Of a DNA stretch of 16,830 nucleotides, positions 1 to 9,264 are shown piece after piece. Position numbers and translations under genes: made by a program. The stretch spans positions 1 to 16,830 of the forward strand of contig JANXSE010000020.1 of assembly GCA_025356695.1 (NCBI GenBank), given 5' to 3'. The notes beneath the pieces were generated by a model, which worked only from the letters and a program-made list of their open reading frames with translations, had not been told where the DNA came from and made no database searches. Source of the stretch: Betaproteobacteria bacterium. Its GTDB lineage: Bacteria > Pseudomonadota > Gammaproteobacteria > Burkholderiales > SG8-41. Numbering within the stretch: position 1 is the first letter of the stretch; each line of letters opens with the position of its first letter.

Positions 1-366
1 CTCAAGATCGACATCGTGATCGACCATTTCGCCAAAATTCAGTCGGCCGACGGCCTCGATGCGCCGCCGTTCAAGGCGCTGCTGCGTCTGATTGCGCGCG
101 ATAACTGCTGGGCCAAATTGATGGGGCCGTATTTTATTTCCGACGACGTGCCGGCCTTCGCCGACATCGCGCCCTTCGCGCAGAAGATGATCGCCACCGC
201 ACCCGACCGCATGCTCTGGGGTTCGGACTGGCCGCACCCGAGCGCAAAAGAAAAAATGCCCGACGACGGACACCTTGCCGATCTGCTCGCAGACTGGGCG
301 CCGGACGAAGCGCAGCGCAAGAAAATACTTGTCGACAATCCGCAGCGGCTTTACGGCTTTAAATAA
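1..366 (+). CDS. Amidohydrolase family 2 (TIM-barrel metal-dependent hydrolase), C-terminal fragment
   Basis: The reading frame is open from base 1, so this is the last 121 codons of a gene whose start lies outside the window; the internal GTG at 16 is not its start. The fragment contains an IDHF segment near its beginning and the motif MLWGSDWPHP around residues 73-82. That motif is typical of the final metal/catalytic Asp strand in amidohydrolase family 2 proteins (PF04909), which include 2-pyrone-4,6-dicarboxylate lactonases and decarboxylase-like enzymes. The end, with DNPQRLYGF, is also typical of the family. The exact substrate cannot be read from this part. The gene lies 28 bp upstream of a Bug-type binding-protein gene on the same strand, so the two are probably co-transcribed. 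Such pairs are common in Burkholderiales, where they suggest uptake and hydrolysis of an organic acid or lactone (inference). Confidence 0.85.
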   Translation, partial: LKIDIVIDHFAKIQSADGLDAPPFKALLRLIARDNCWAKLMGPYFISDDVPAFADIAPFAQKMIATAPDRMLWGSDWPHPSAKEKMPDDGHLADLLADWAPDEAQRKKILVDNPQRLYGFK

Positions 367-382
367 AGCGACAACCCTGCTC

Positions 383-390
383 AAGGAGGA
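383..390 (+). promoter_or_regulatory. Strong ribosome binding site of the Bug-family gene
   Basis: AAGGAGGA lies 4 bases before the ATG at 395. It fixes that ATG as the start, rather than the in-frame upstream extension that would overlap the amidohydrolase gene. Confidence 0.85.
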
Positions 391-394
391 ACGC

Positions 395-1360
395 ATGAAA
401 ATCGCCCGCCTCTCCCTGCTCCTCATCGTTGTATTGTGCAGCATCGGCGTTCACGCGCAGCAATACCCGACGAAAACGATACGCTTCATCGTCGGCTTCC
501 CGCCCGGCGGCGGCACCGATATCGTCACGCGCATCGTCGCTGCCAAACTCACCGAGGCATGGGGCCAGCAGGTGGTGGTCGACAATCGCCCCGGCGCCAC
601 CGGCATGATCGCCGCCAATCTGGTCGCCAAAGCGCCGGCCGACGGCTACACGCTGCTGACTGCGCACGTGAACTCGCAGGCCATTGCACCGAATGCCACA
701 TCGAAACCGCTTTACGACCCGACGCGCGATTTCGCCTACGTTGCCTATCTCGGTTATGCGCCCAACGTGCTGGTAATCCGCTCCAGCACGCCGGCGAAAA
801 ACGTCAAAGAACTCATCGCGCTGGCGAAGGCCCATCCGGGGCAACTGACGTACGCGTCGCCGGGCGTGGGCAGCACCAACCACCTCGCCGGTGAAATGTT
901 CCGCCTCGCCACCGGCATCGACATCGTGCACATCCCCTACAAGGGCAGCGTGCCGGCCATCATCGACCTGCTCTCCGGCCAGGTCGGCATGAACTTCGAC
1001 ACCATGTCGTCGTCGATCACCTACATCCAGAGCGGCCGCATGCGCGCGCTGGCGGTGACCACCGCGAAACGCGACGCGCAACTGCCCGAAGTGCCGACGC
1101 TGATCGAACTCGGCATCAAGAATTTTGAGGTGACGAATTGGTACGGTGTTGCCGCGCCCGCCGGCACACCGCCCGAGATCGTCAACAAGCTCAACACCGA
1201 AATCAACCGCATCCTTGAACTCAAGGACGTCGTCGCGCGCTTCGACGAACTCGGCACGCGGCGCAATCCGATGTCGCCAGAACAGTTCGGCGCGTTTCAG
1301 CGGGCGGAGCTGGCGAAGTACAAGGAGGTGGTCGGCAAGTCGGGCGTGCGGATGGAGTAA
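395..1360 (+). CDS. Bug/TctC-family periplasmic solute-binding protein
   Basis: This 321-residue protein has the usual length for the Bug (Bordetella uptake gene, TctC, PF03401) family. It starts with a Sec signal peptide: positively charged MKIAR, a hydrophobic stretch, and a likely cleavage after VHA at residue 21, followed by QQYPTK. Typical family segments follow: a YPTKTIRFIVGFPPGGGTD block just after the signal, VVVDNRPGATG, ADGYTLL, and the central IPYKGSVPAIIDLLSGQV block. Family members are secreted venus-flytrap proteins that bind carboxylates, amino acids or aromatic acids. Some work with TctAB membrane subunits, but most genes are orphans, and none is seen here with membrane partners. 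The neighbour upstream is an amidohydrolase, so the ligand may be its substrate or product (inference). The start is set by the strong ribosome binding site. The ligand is unknown. Confidence 0.93.
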   Translation: MKIARLSLLLIVVLCSIGVHAQQYPTKTIRFIVGFPPGGGTDIVTRIVAAKLTEAWGQQVVVDNRPGATGMIAANLVAKAPADGYTLLTAHVNSQAIAPNATSKPLYDPTRDFAYVAYLGYAPNVLVIRSSTPAKNVKELIALAKAHPGQLTYASPGVGSTNHLAGEMFRLATGIDIVHIPYKGSVPAIIDLLSGQVGMNFDTMSSSITYIQSGRMRALAVTTAKRDAQLPEVPTLIELGIKNFEVTNWYGVAAPAGTPPEIVNKLNTEINRILELKDVVARFDELGTRRNPMSPEQFGAFQRAELAKYKEVVGKSGVRME

Positions 1361-1385
1361 CGTTCCCACGCCACGCAAATATTTC

Positions 1386-1461
1386 CGTCACTCCCGCGAA
1401 AGCGGGAGTCCAGAGATTTGAATTGGTAACGACTGAATTCCCGCTTTCGCGGGAATGACGG
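1386..1461. repeat. Inverted pair of CCCGCGAAAGCGGG dispersed-type repeats, probable bidirectional terminator
   Basis: Two arms of about 26 bp face each other across a 23-bp spacer. The left arm starts CCGTCACTCCCGCGAAAG (from 1386); the right arm, read on the minus strand, starts CCGTCATTCCCGCGAAAG (from 1461). Each arm is itself a hairpin with an 8-bp stem and a 4-base loop (1390-1409 with GAAA loop; 1437-1456). The pair sits between the convergent ends of the Bug gene and alaS. The core resembles the abundant GTCATTCCCGCGAAAGCGGGAATCC repeat known from many proteobacterial genomes (from memory, not searched here). It probably limits read-through in both directions, although there is no clear T-run. 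Confidence 0.8.
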
Positions 1462-1507
1462 TCTTGCAACCGCGGTGATTAAACAATCAGGCGCGCTTTC
1501 AATTCTT

Positions 1508-4111
<2,604 letters not shown>

Positions 4112-4244
4112 GGGAGAGACACCGGAATTCAGGAAAGCGCGATTTTAAACCGGTCTTTCCGGGAACGGCGTGGAAAATCAATACTCCGTGGCCCCTGCAC
4201 CCTATATGGGCGGCATGCGTTGGCGCGGCGCGAAGAAAATCCGC

Positions 4245-4277
4245 CAAGGTCACAATGTGTGACCTTGAACCAGGTCA
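4245..4277. repeat. Perfect 10-bp inverted repeat just downstream of recX, with a second overlapping palindrome
   Basis: CAAGGTCACA (4245-4254) and TGTGACCTTG (4258-4267) are perfect complements around a 3-base loop. The right arm also takes part in a second palindrome, TGACCT (4260-4265), 6 bases, AGGTCA (4272-4277), whose last bases form the recX stop codon. Read on the minus strand, the main hairpin starts 8 bases after recX. It is followed by GCGGATTTTC, with only four T, so it is at best a weak intrinsic terminator. It could instead be an operator in front of alaS. Function is not established. Confidence 0.6.
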
Positions 4278-4751
4278 ATCGTCGTCGGCGCCGGCGATGA
4301 CCTTACGGATGATTTCCAGACTGAAGCCGCGCCCCTGCAAAAAACGCATCTGGCGCGCTTTTTCATTGGCGTTGGCGGGCGGTTCGGGGAATTTGCGGCG
4401 CCAGACTTCGCGCGCCGACTCCAGTTCGCTTACTTTGAGCGTTTCGCGCGCACCGGCGATGACCTCTTCGGAAAGGCCTTTTTGCCGCAACTCGTGCGCG
4501 ATTTTCTGGCTACCAAAGCGGCGCCTCCGCGTCGCCATCACCTGCTCGACGACGCGCTTTTCCGACAACCAGCCGCGCTGTTCGAAATCTTCGATCAGCG
4601 GAGGGATTTCGTCAGGGTCTTGGGTGTATTGCAGCAGGCGGCGCGCCAGTTCCTGCTTTGAGTACTCGCGCCGCGCGAGCAGGCTCAACGCCTGCGCGCG
4701 CAGACTGAGTCCCTGCTTACTCTTCTTCGACGGCGGCGGCTTTGGCTCCAC
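4275..4751 (-). CDS. recX: RecX family regulator of RecA
   Basis: RecX binds RecA filaments and restrains their growth and activity. The protein (158 residues from the preferred start) shows the family's repeated three-helix pattern: [19 protein letters not shown] near the start, [20 protein letters not shown], then [19 protein letters not shown], and a third repeat ending [13 protein letters not shown]. The gene overlaps the 3' end of recA. A GTG at 4781 would give 168 residues but has no ribosome binding site. The GTG at 4751 has GGAG six bases upstream, inside the recA tail, and is preferred. The family core begins only after the recA stop, so either start gives the same domain. The overlap implies translational coupling to recA, keeping the inhibitor in step with its target. 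A palindrome follows directly after the stop codon. Confidence 0.93.
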   Translation of the reverse strand: MEPKPPPSKKSKQGLSLRAQALSLLARREYSKQELARRLLQYTQDPDEIPPLIEDFEQRGWLSEKRVVEQVMATRRRRFGSQKIAHELRQKGLSEEVIAGARETLKVSELESAREVWRRKFPEPPANANEKARQMRFLQGRGFSLEIIRKVIAGADDD

Positions 4752-5775
4752 CGGCAGCTCCAGCAGCCACGGGTGTGACACCGAGCGCGGCGCGGATCTT
4801 GGCGTCGATCTCGTTGGCCATCTCCGGATGATCTTTCAGGTAATCGCGCGTGTTGTCCTTGCCCTGGCCGATACGTTCTTTGCCGTAGCTGTACCAGGCG
4901 CCCGACTTGTCGATGATCTTCTGCTCGACGCCGAGCTCGATGATCTCGCCTTCGCGCGAAATGCCTTCTCCATAGAGAATGTCGAAGTTGGCCTGCTTGA
5001 ACGGCGGCGCGACCTTGTTCTTCACAACCTTGGCGCGCGTTTCAGAACCGATGACCTCTTCGCCCTTCTTGATCGCACCGGTGCGGCGGATGTCGATGCG
5101 CACCGAGGCGTAGAACTTCAGCGCATTGCCGCCGGTGGTGGTTTCCGGATTGCCGAACATGACGCCGATCTTCATGCGGATCTGGTTGATGAAGATGACC
5201 GTGGTGTTCGAACGGCTGATGTTGCCGGTGAGTTTGCGCAGCGCTTGCGACATCAGGCGCGCATGCAGCCCCATCTGCGGCTGGCCCATTTCGCCTTCGA
5301 TTTCAGACTTCGGCGTCAGCGCCGCCACCGAGTCAACGACAACGATATCGACCGAGCCGGAGCGCACCAGCATGTCGGCGATTTCAAGCCCCTGCTCGCC
5401 GTTGTCCGGTTGCGAGATCAACAACTCCTGCACGTTGACGCCGAGCTTCTGCGCGTACTGCGGATCGAGCGCGTGTTCGGCGTCGATGAAGGCGGCGGTG
5501 CCGCCCAATTTCTGCATCTGCGCGATCACCGACAGCGTCAGCGTCGTTTTGCCCGACGATTCCGGGCCGTAGATTTCGATGATGCGACCGCGCGGCAGAC
5601 CGCCCACGCCCAGCGCGATATCAAGCCCCAGCGAACCGGTCGATACCACCTGGATGTCTTTGGCGACGTCGGCTTCGCCGAGCCGCATGATGGAGCCCTT
5701 GCCGAACTGTTTTTCGATTTGCGACAGCGCCGCTGCCAGTGCCTTGCTTTTGTTTTCGTCCATGATTTGTCCCAT
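4717..5775 (-). CDS. recA: Recombinase RecA
   Basis: RecA is the ATP-dependent strand-exchange protein and the SOS co-protease. At 352 residues it has the standard length. Visible elements are the N-terminal helix ([20 protein letters not shown]), the Walker A motif GPESSGKT at residues 70-77, the Walker B strand [12 protein letters not shown] near 145-155, the L1/L2 DNA-binding segments including the [17 protein letters not shown] stretch, and an acidic C-terminal end AAVEEE. The start at 5775 is supported by GGAGG five bases upstream; an alternative ATG at 5763 gives MDENKSK and lacks this spacing. The gene is followed by overlapping recX and preceded by pncC 140 bp away. I saw no canonical LexA box (CTGT-N8-ACAG) upstream, only an imperfect palindrome. 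Confidence 0.99.
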   Translation of the reverse strand: MGQIMDENKSKALAAALSQIEKQFGKGSIMRLGEADVAKDIQVVSTGSLGLDIALGVGGLPRGRIIEIYGPESSGKTTLTLSVIAQMQKLGGTAAFIDAEHALDPQYAQKLGVNVQELLISQPDNGEQGLEIADMLVRSGSVDIVVVDSVAALTPKSEIEGEMGQPQMGLHARLMSQALRKLTGNISRSNTTVIFINQIRMKIGVMFGNPETTTGGNALKFYASVRIDIRRTGAIKKGEEVIGSETRAKVVKNKVAPPFKQANFDILYGEGISREGEIIELGVEQKIIDKSGAWYSYGKERIGQGKDNTRDYLKDHPEMANEIDAKIRAALGVTPVAAGAAGGAKAAAVEEE

Positions 5776-5849
5776 TTAAGCCTCCGTAATTATCGCATAC
5801 TCGTCGTGTTCAACGCGGCGCGAAAGCGCGGAGATGACGTCTAGGCCTT

Positions 5850-5877
5850 CTGGTGTAATTGACCAAAATTTACACAG
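5850..5877. promoter_or_regulatory. Imperfect palindrome upstream of recA, possible operator
   Basis: GTGTAA (5853-5858) and TTACAC (5870-5875) are inverted around 11 bases. The flanks CTG and ACAG extend the symmetry with one extra base on one side. It lies about 75-100 bp before the recA start, where a control site would be expected. It does not match the CTGT-N8-ACAG SOS box, and no good -35/-10 pair was recognised near it. Regulatory function is a guess. Confidence 0.25.
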
Positions 5878-5897
5878 CGGATAATAAACGTCCACTC

Positions 5898-5912
5898 GCT
5901 CACCAAGTGAGC
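5898..5912 (-). terminator. Small hairpin just after pncC
   Basis: GCTCAC and GTGAGC (5898-5903 and 5907-5912) form a 6-bp stem with a 3-base loop, starting 3 bases after the pncC stop. The downstream minus-strand sequence is AT-rich (TTTATTAT) only after about 10 bases, so termination would be weak. Confidence 0.25.
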
Positions 5913-5915
5913 CAG

Positions 5916-6419
5916 TCAACGGCTTTCCTTATTGGCCGCAATCATGTCGAGCAAGCCCTTGAGCGCGCGGATGACGCTCTGGCGCCGCACCGCTTCGCGG
6001 TCACCGTCGAAACGGCAGGTCTCGGCACGGACTGCCCCTCCTTTGCGTGCCCAGCCGATGCACACGGTACCAACCGGCTTGTCGGGCGTGCCGCCGGTGG
6101 GGCCGGCCACACCGCTGACCGACACTGCAATTTGCGCACTACTCGCGGCCAGCGCGCCGGCGGCCATTTCACTTACCACGGGTTCCGACACCGCGCCGTG
6201 TTCACGCAGCGTGACCGCTTTCACGCCCAGCATCTGCTGCTTGGCTGCGTTCGTGTACGTAATGAAACCGCGGTCGTACCACGCCGAGCTGCCCGAAATC
6301 ATAGTCACCACTTCGCCGATCCAGCCGCCGGTGCAGGATTCGGCAGTCGTCAGCACCAGGTTGGTGTTCTTCAGTGCAGCACCAACCTGCTCACCCAGTG
6401 CATACAGTTCGCTATCCAT
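5916..6419 (-). CDS. pncC: Nicotinamide-nucleotide amidase PncC (stand-alone CinA C-terminal domain)
   Basis: This 167-residue protein is the single-domain form of the CinA C-terminal domain (PF02464), without the MoaB-like N-terminal part. It deamidates nicotinamide mononucleotide to nicotinate mononucleotide, recycling the NMN released by NAD-dependent DNA ligase. Diagnostic segments are LVLTTAESCTGGWIGE, with the catalytic Ser/Thr region, the central SGSSAWYDRGFITYTNAAK, VSEMAAGAL, and the SVSGVAGPTGGTPDKPVGTV loop, all intact. The start is the ATG at 6419, with GGAG five bases upstream; a GTG at 6425 would overlap that site. The gene lies 15 bp after pgpA and is the last gene of a thiL-pgpA-pncC run. 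Its position just before recA is shared with E. coli ygaD/pncC. Confidence 0.93.
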   Translation of the reverse strand: MDSELYALGEQVGAALKNTNLVLTTAESCTGGWIGEVVTMISGSSAWYDRGFITYTNAAKQQMLGVKAVTLREHGAVSEPVVSEMAAGALAASSAQIAVSVSGVAGPTGGTPDKPVGTVCIGWARKGGAVRAETCRFDGDREAVRRQSVIRALKGLLDMIAANKESR

Positions 6420-6434
6420 GGTCACTCCGCATAC

Positions 6435-6932
6435 TCACTCCGGAAACAGGCTGCGCGCGACCGCCAGCACAATCAGCGTGTAAAACGCCGCCAGCAGATC
6501 ATCGAACATGACGCCGAAGCCGCTTTTCAATTTGCGGTCGAAATAGCGGATCGGCGGTGGCTTGACGATATCAAAGAAGCGGAACAGCAGAAATGCGAAC
6601 GCCTGCCATGCATAACCCGCCGGCGTGAAGAACAGCACCAGCATGAAGGCGACGATTTCGTCCCAGACGATGGCGCCGGGATCGGCCACGCCCAGATCGC
6701 CGCCGGTACGCGCGCAGGCCCAGATGCCGCCGGCGAAGGCCAGCGCAATCAGCACCAGCTGCTGCGGCACCGTGCAAAACACGACAAGCAGTGCATACAG
6801 CGGAAATGCGACCAGCGTGCCGGCGGTGCCCGGCGCAAAACGCACCAGCCCGCTGCCGCCGCCGAGCGCCACGAAGTGCGCCGGATGACCGAGCAGGAAT
6901 TTAAAATTCAGCTTGTTCGCCGGCTCAGCCAA
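6435..6932 (-). CDS. pgpA: Phosphatidylglycerophosphatase A
   Basis: PgpA dephosphorylates phosphatidylglycerophosphate to phosphatidylglycerol in the inner membrane. From the preferred TTG start the protein has 165 residues, which is the usual size. It has a GSGLVRFAPGTAGTL segment near the N-terminus, hydrophobic helices at about 30-55, 85-110 and 145-160, the acidic motif DPGAIVWDEIVAF that carries likely metal-binding residues, and DIVKPPPIRYFD followed by GFGVMFDDLLAA, all typical of the family (PF04608). The TTG at 6932 overlaps the thiL end by 8 bases, with GGAGG about 11 bases upstream. A longer frame reaching 7010 would run deep into thiL and adds residues unlike the family. The start is therefore likely but not certain. 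Overlap with thiL points to coupled translation, and the thiL-pgpA pair is conserved in Proteobacteria. Confidence 0.93.
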   Translation of the reverse strand: MAEPANKLNFKFLLGHPAHFVALGGGSGLVRFAPGTAGTLVAFPLYALLVVFCTVPQQLVLIALAFAGGIWACARTGGDLGVADPGAIVWDEIVAFMLVLFFTPAGYAWQAFAFLLFRFFDIVKPPPIRYFDRKLKSGFGVMFDDLLAAFYTLIVLAVARSLFPE

Positions 6933-7896
6933 AGTGGTCGAAACCTCCGGCACCCTTGAGACGCAGCGGAGTACCGTCGGGTGCACGCACCAGCAACGCC
7001 GGCACGCCACGTGCGGAGGCCTTGATGTGCCCGACTGGCGTCACGCGCACGCCGGCGCACGTCGCGGCCGCCAGCACGCGCGTGCGATTGCGCACGGGTG
7101 CGGTGAAACACAATTCGTAATCGTCGCCGCCGGCCAGCAGCGCGCGACAGGCGACGACGCTGTCCAGATGGCGGCACAACAACGGCGAGGCCGGCAATGC
7201 GGCGAATTCGATTTCCGCCGCACAGCGCGAGCGTTCGAGAATATGGCCGAGGTCGGCGAGCAGGCCGTCCGAGATATCGATCGCGCTGTTGGCGATGCCG
7301 CGCAGCGCGAGGCCCAGCGCCACACGCGGCTGCGGCTTGTGCAAACGTGTTGCAACGGCAGCGAGTTCGCTGCGCGTGAGTCGGATTTTTTTCTGCAACG
7401 CAGCCAGTGCAAACGCGGCATCGCCGATACGGCCCGACACCCAGATATCGTCACCTGCGCGCGCACCCTCGCGCCGCAGCGCCCTGCCGCTTGGCACTTC
7501 GCCCATAATCTGCACGCAAATGTTGAGCGGCCCGCGCGTGGTGTCGCCACCGATCAGATCAACCTTGTGTTTGCGCGCCAGCGCCATGAAACCGGCGGAA
7601 AATTCGCGCAGCCAGCGCGCATCGGCGCGCGGCAGGGCCAATGCCAGCGTCGCCCAGCGTGGCGTCGCGCCCATCGCCGCCATGTCAGAGAGATTCACCG
7701 CCAGCGCCTTGTGGCCGAGCGAGCGCGCATCGGCACCGCGCAAGAAATGTGCGCCCTCGACCAGCATGTCGGCGGAAATAGCGAGTTCGTGTCCGGCGCG
7801 CACACGTGTCAGCGCGGCGTCGTCACCGACGCCGAGCACCGCGCCGGGTGCGGGGTGCGTGAAATAGCGGGCGATCAGATCGAATTCAGGCGTCAT
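6925..7896 (-). CDS. thiL: Thiamine-monophosphate kinase
   Basis: ThiL phosphorylates thiamine monophosphate to the active cofactor thiamine diphosphate, the last step of thiamine synthesis. The 323-residue protein has the AIR-synthase-like fold. Visible blocks are EFDLIARYF at the start, the GVGDDAAL metal/ATP motif near residues 22-29, SADMLVEGAHF, GHKALAVNLSDMAAMGA with the conserved NLSDxAAMG signature, and DLIGGDTTRG near 120. Further on is IDISDGLLADLGHI, followed by GGDDYELCF near the C-terminus. Nothing important is missing. It is the first gene of the thiL-pgpA-pncC run. A gap of about 107 bp with a dispersed-type hairpin separates it from the upstream small membrane-protein ORF, so it may have its own promoter or be read through from nusB. 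Confidence 0.97.
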   Translation of the reverse strand: MTPEFDLIARYFTHPAPGAVLGVGDDAALTRVRAGHELAISADMLVEGAHFLRGADARSLGHKALAVNLSDMAAMGATPRWATLALALPRADARWLREFSAGFMALARKHKVDLIGGDTTRGPLNICVQIMGEVPSGRALRREGARAGDDIWVSGRIGDAAFALAALQKKIRLTRSELAAVATRLHKPQPRVALGLALRGIANSAIDISDGLLADLGHILERSRCAAEIEFAALPASPLLCRHLDSVVACRALLAGGDDYELCFTAPVRNRTRVLAAATCAGVRVTPVGHIKASARGVPALLVRAPDGTPLRLKGAGGFDHFG

Positions 7897-7910
7897 CTTT
7901 ACGCTGCATC

Positions 7911-7943
7911 CCCACCCTGGCCCTTCCCCGTTAAGGGGGAGGG
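7911..7943. repeat. Dispersed-type repeat with hairpin, upstream of thiL
   Basis: CCCACCCTGGCCCTTCCCC followed by GTTAA and GGGGGAGGG forms a 9-bp stem (7921-7929 with 7935-7943) with one wobble pair. It resembles the CCTCACCCTAGCCCTCTCCC-type interspersed repeat seen across many GC-rich proteobacterial chromosomes (from memory; copy number not checked). It lies in the thiL/orf82 gap, about 15 bp upstream of the thiL start. Confidence 0.6.
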
Positions 7944-8003
7944 TATTCTATTGATCATCCACGCGGCGTAAAAAGGGAAACGCTTTGCGCTTCGAAGGTG
8001 CAG

Positions 8004-8252
8004 TCACGCCGCGGGTGTAGCGCCGTCGTTCTTCGACCGGTTCGCGGCAATGGCATCCTTCACCTTCTTTTTCAGGAAAGCGGCCATGTAGAAATTCACC
8101 ACCGTGAAGCCGAGAAAAACCAGCGTCAGTATTTTTACCTGGTCGTCCGGCAGAAATGCCGGCCCTTCGAAAACCACGTAGAGTCCGAGCATAGCGTTGA
8201 AAATGCCGCCGATGTAGAACAGGATGATTCTGGTTTTGATCTTGTCGTTCAT
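8004..8252 (-). CDS. Small hypothetical membrane protein (82 aa)
   Basis: I do not recognise this protein. It begins MNDKIKTRIILFYIGG and has two hydrophobic segments at about residues 8-27 and 40-60, separated by a short polar loop (EGPAFLPDDQ). A strongly basic region KKKVKD and a polar tail rich in Asn, Ser and Ala follow. Two membrane helices with both ends in the cytoplasm are likely from the positive charges at the N-terminus and after helix 2. The ATG at 8252 is preceded by GGGGTG at 5 bases, a fair ribosome binding site, and the gene starts 11 bp after nusB, so it is probably translated from the glyA-rib-nusB transcript. The coding pattern looks real. No function is proposed; it could be a riboflavin- or membrane-related accessory only by position. 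Confidence 0.7.
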   Translation of the reverse strand: MNDKIKTRIILFYIGGIFNAMLGLYVVFEGPAFLPDDQVKILTLVFLGFTVVNFYMAAFLKKKVKDAIAANRSKNDGATPAA

Positions 8253-8263
8253 CTCGCACCCCG

Positions 8264-8740
8264 TTACCGTGCACGCGCTTCATCGGGCCGCGCCACCGCG
8301 GCGAGTTTGTCAAGCACGCCGTTGACGTATTTGTGGCCGTCGGTGCCGCCGTAGCTCTTAGCCAGTTCGACCGCTTCGTTGATGACCACGCGGTACGGCA
8401 CGTCCGGCAGATTGGACAATTCAAACGCGGCAATCAGCAGGATCGACCGCTCGATCGGGCTTAGTTCGACAAACCTGCGGTCAAGGTGCGGCTGCAAAAC
8501 CTCTTCCAGCCCGGCCGCGTGATTGATCACACCCGACAACAGCGCGGAAAAATATTCGCCATCGGCGCGGTCAAAGCCCGTCACCGTCGCCAGATGCTGT
8601 TTGATCTCGGTGATGCCGGCGGCAGCGAGTTGCCACTGGTAGAGCCCCTGCAGCGCAAATTCGCGCGAGCGGCGGCGCGCATTTTTGGGGGCGCCGCTGC
8701 GCGGCGCCGCCTTGCGCGCGGAAATTTCCTTTTCAACCAT
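8264..8740 (-). CDS. nusB: Transcription antitermination factor NusB
   Basis: NusB binds boxA RNA together with S10 (NusE) and supports antitermination of rRNA operons. The protein has 158 residues. After a basic, probably disordered N-terminal extension (SARKAAPRSGAPKNARRR), the all-helical core begins at RRRSREFALQGLYQWQ, the RNA-binding basic motif of the family. Later come HLDRRFVELSPIERSILLIAAFEL, PYRVVINEAVELAKSYGGTDGHKYVNGVLDKL, all typical. The ATG at 8740 overlaps the ribH stop as TGATG, indicating translational coupling; a GTG directly before it is an alternative. The ribH-nusB pair is conserved in Proteobacteria. Confidence 0.97.
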   Translation of the reverse strand: MVEKEISARKAAPRSGAPKNARRRSREFALQGLYQWQLAAAGITEIKQHLATVTGFDRADGEYFSALLSGVINHAAGLEEVLQPHLDRRFVELSPIERSILLIAAFELSNLPDVPYRVVINEAVELAKSYGGTDGHKYVNGVLDKLAAVARPDEARAR

Positions 8741-9216
8741 CACGATTTGCCGACAACTTTAAGCAAGTTCGCCATCTCGATGGCCGCAGCGGCGCAATCG
8801 GCGCCCTTCTGCATCATGCGCACTTCGGCCTGTTCGTCATTCTCGGTGGTCAACACACCGTTGGCGATGGGCACGCCGGTGTCGAGCTGCACGTTCATGA
8901 TGCCGCGCGCCGACTCGTTGGAAACGATTTCGAAGTGATAGGTCTCGCCGCGGATCACCGCGCCGAGCGCGATCAGCGCGTCGTAATCACCGCTTTCCGC
9001 CATCGTCTGCAGTGCCAGCGGCAATTCGAGCGCGCCGGGCACCGTCGCGATGAGGATGTCGGCGTTGCGCACGCCGAGCTTCGTCAGCTCCGCGGTGCAA
9101 CCGGCGAGCAGGCCGTCGGTGACGTCGGCGCTGAAGCGCGCCGCAACGATGCCGATGCGCAACCCCGCACCGTCCCTGTTAACGTCTATTTCTTCGATGG
9201 AATCGTAATCGGACAT
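8740..9216 (-). CDS. ribH: 6,7-dimethyl-8-ribityllumazine synthase
   Basis: RibH condenses the ribitylaminopyrimidine with dihydroxybutanone phosphate to form lumazine, the penultimate step of riboflavin synthesis. The 158-residue protein shows [20 protein letters not shown], the [12 protein letters not shown] block, and [21 protein letters not shown], which contains the catalytic His of the family. The end shows [18 protein letters not shown], where LTTENxEQAxxR is the substrate-phosphate region. The ATG at 9216 has AAAAGG five bases upstream and is chosen over a TTG at 9261 that has no support and adds 15 residues. It follows ribBA by 48 bp and overlaps nusB. It lies with ribBA, ribE and ribD, so lumazine and riboflavin synthase are co-produced. 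Confidence 0.97.
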   Translation of the reverse strand: MSDYDSIEEIDVNRDGAGLRIGIVAARFSADVTDGLLAGCTAELTKLGVRNADILIATVPGALELPLALQTMAESGDYDALIALGAVIRGETYHFEIVSNESARGIMNVQLDTGVPIANGVLTTENDEQAEVRMMQKGADCAAAAIEMANLLKVVGKS

Positions 9217-9264
9217 ATCAACCTTTTCAGACCGCGCATTGCGCACGGCTGCTGTAATCAAAAA

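Noticed and set aside
275..394. Upstream extension of the Bug gene
   Set aside because: It overlaps the amidohydrolase end and would bury the signal peptide; the ATG at 395 with AAGGAGGA is clearly better.
4255..5844. 529-codon plus-strand open frame opposite recX and recA
   Set aside because: Antisense to two well-identified genes; composition is that of a mirror frame and no ribosome binding site or domain is seen.
5862..5877. LexA box ending in ACAG upstream of recA
   Set aside because: Only the right half-site ACAG is present; the left half is ACCA instead of CTGT.
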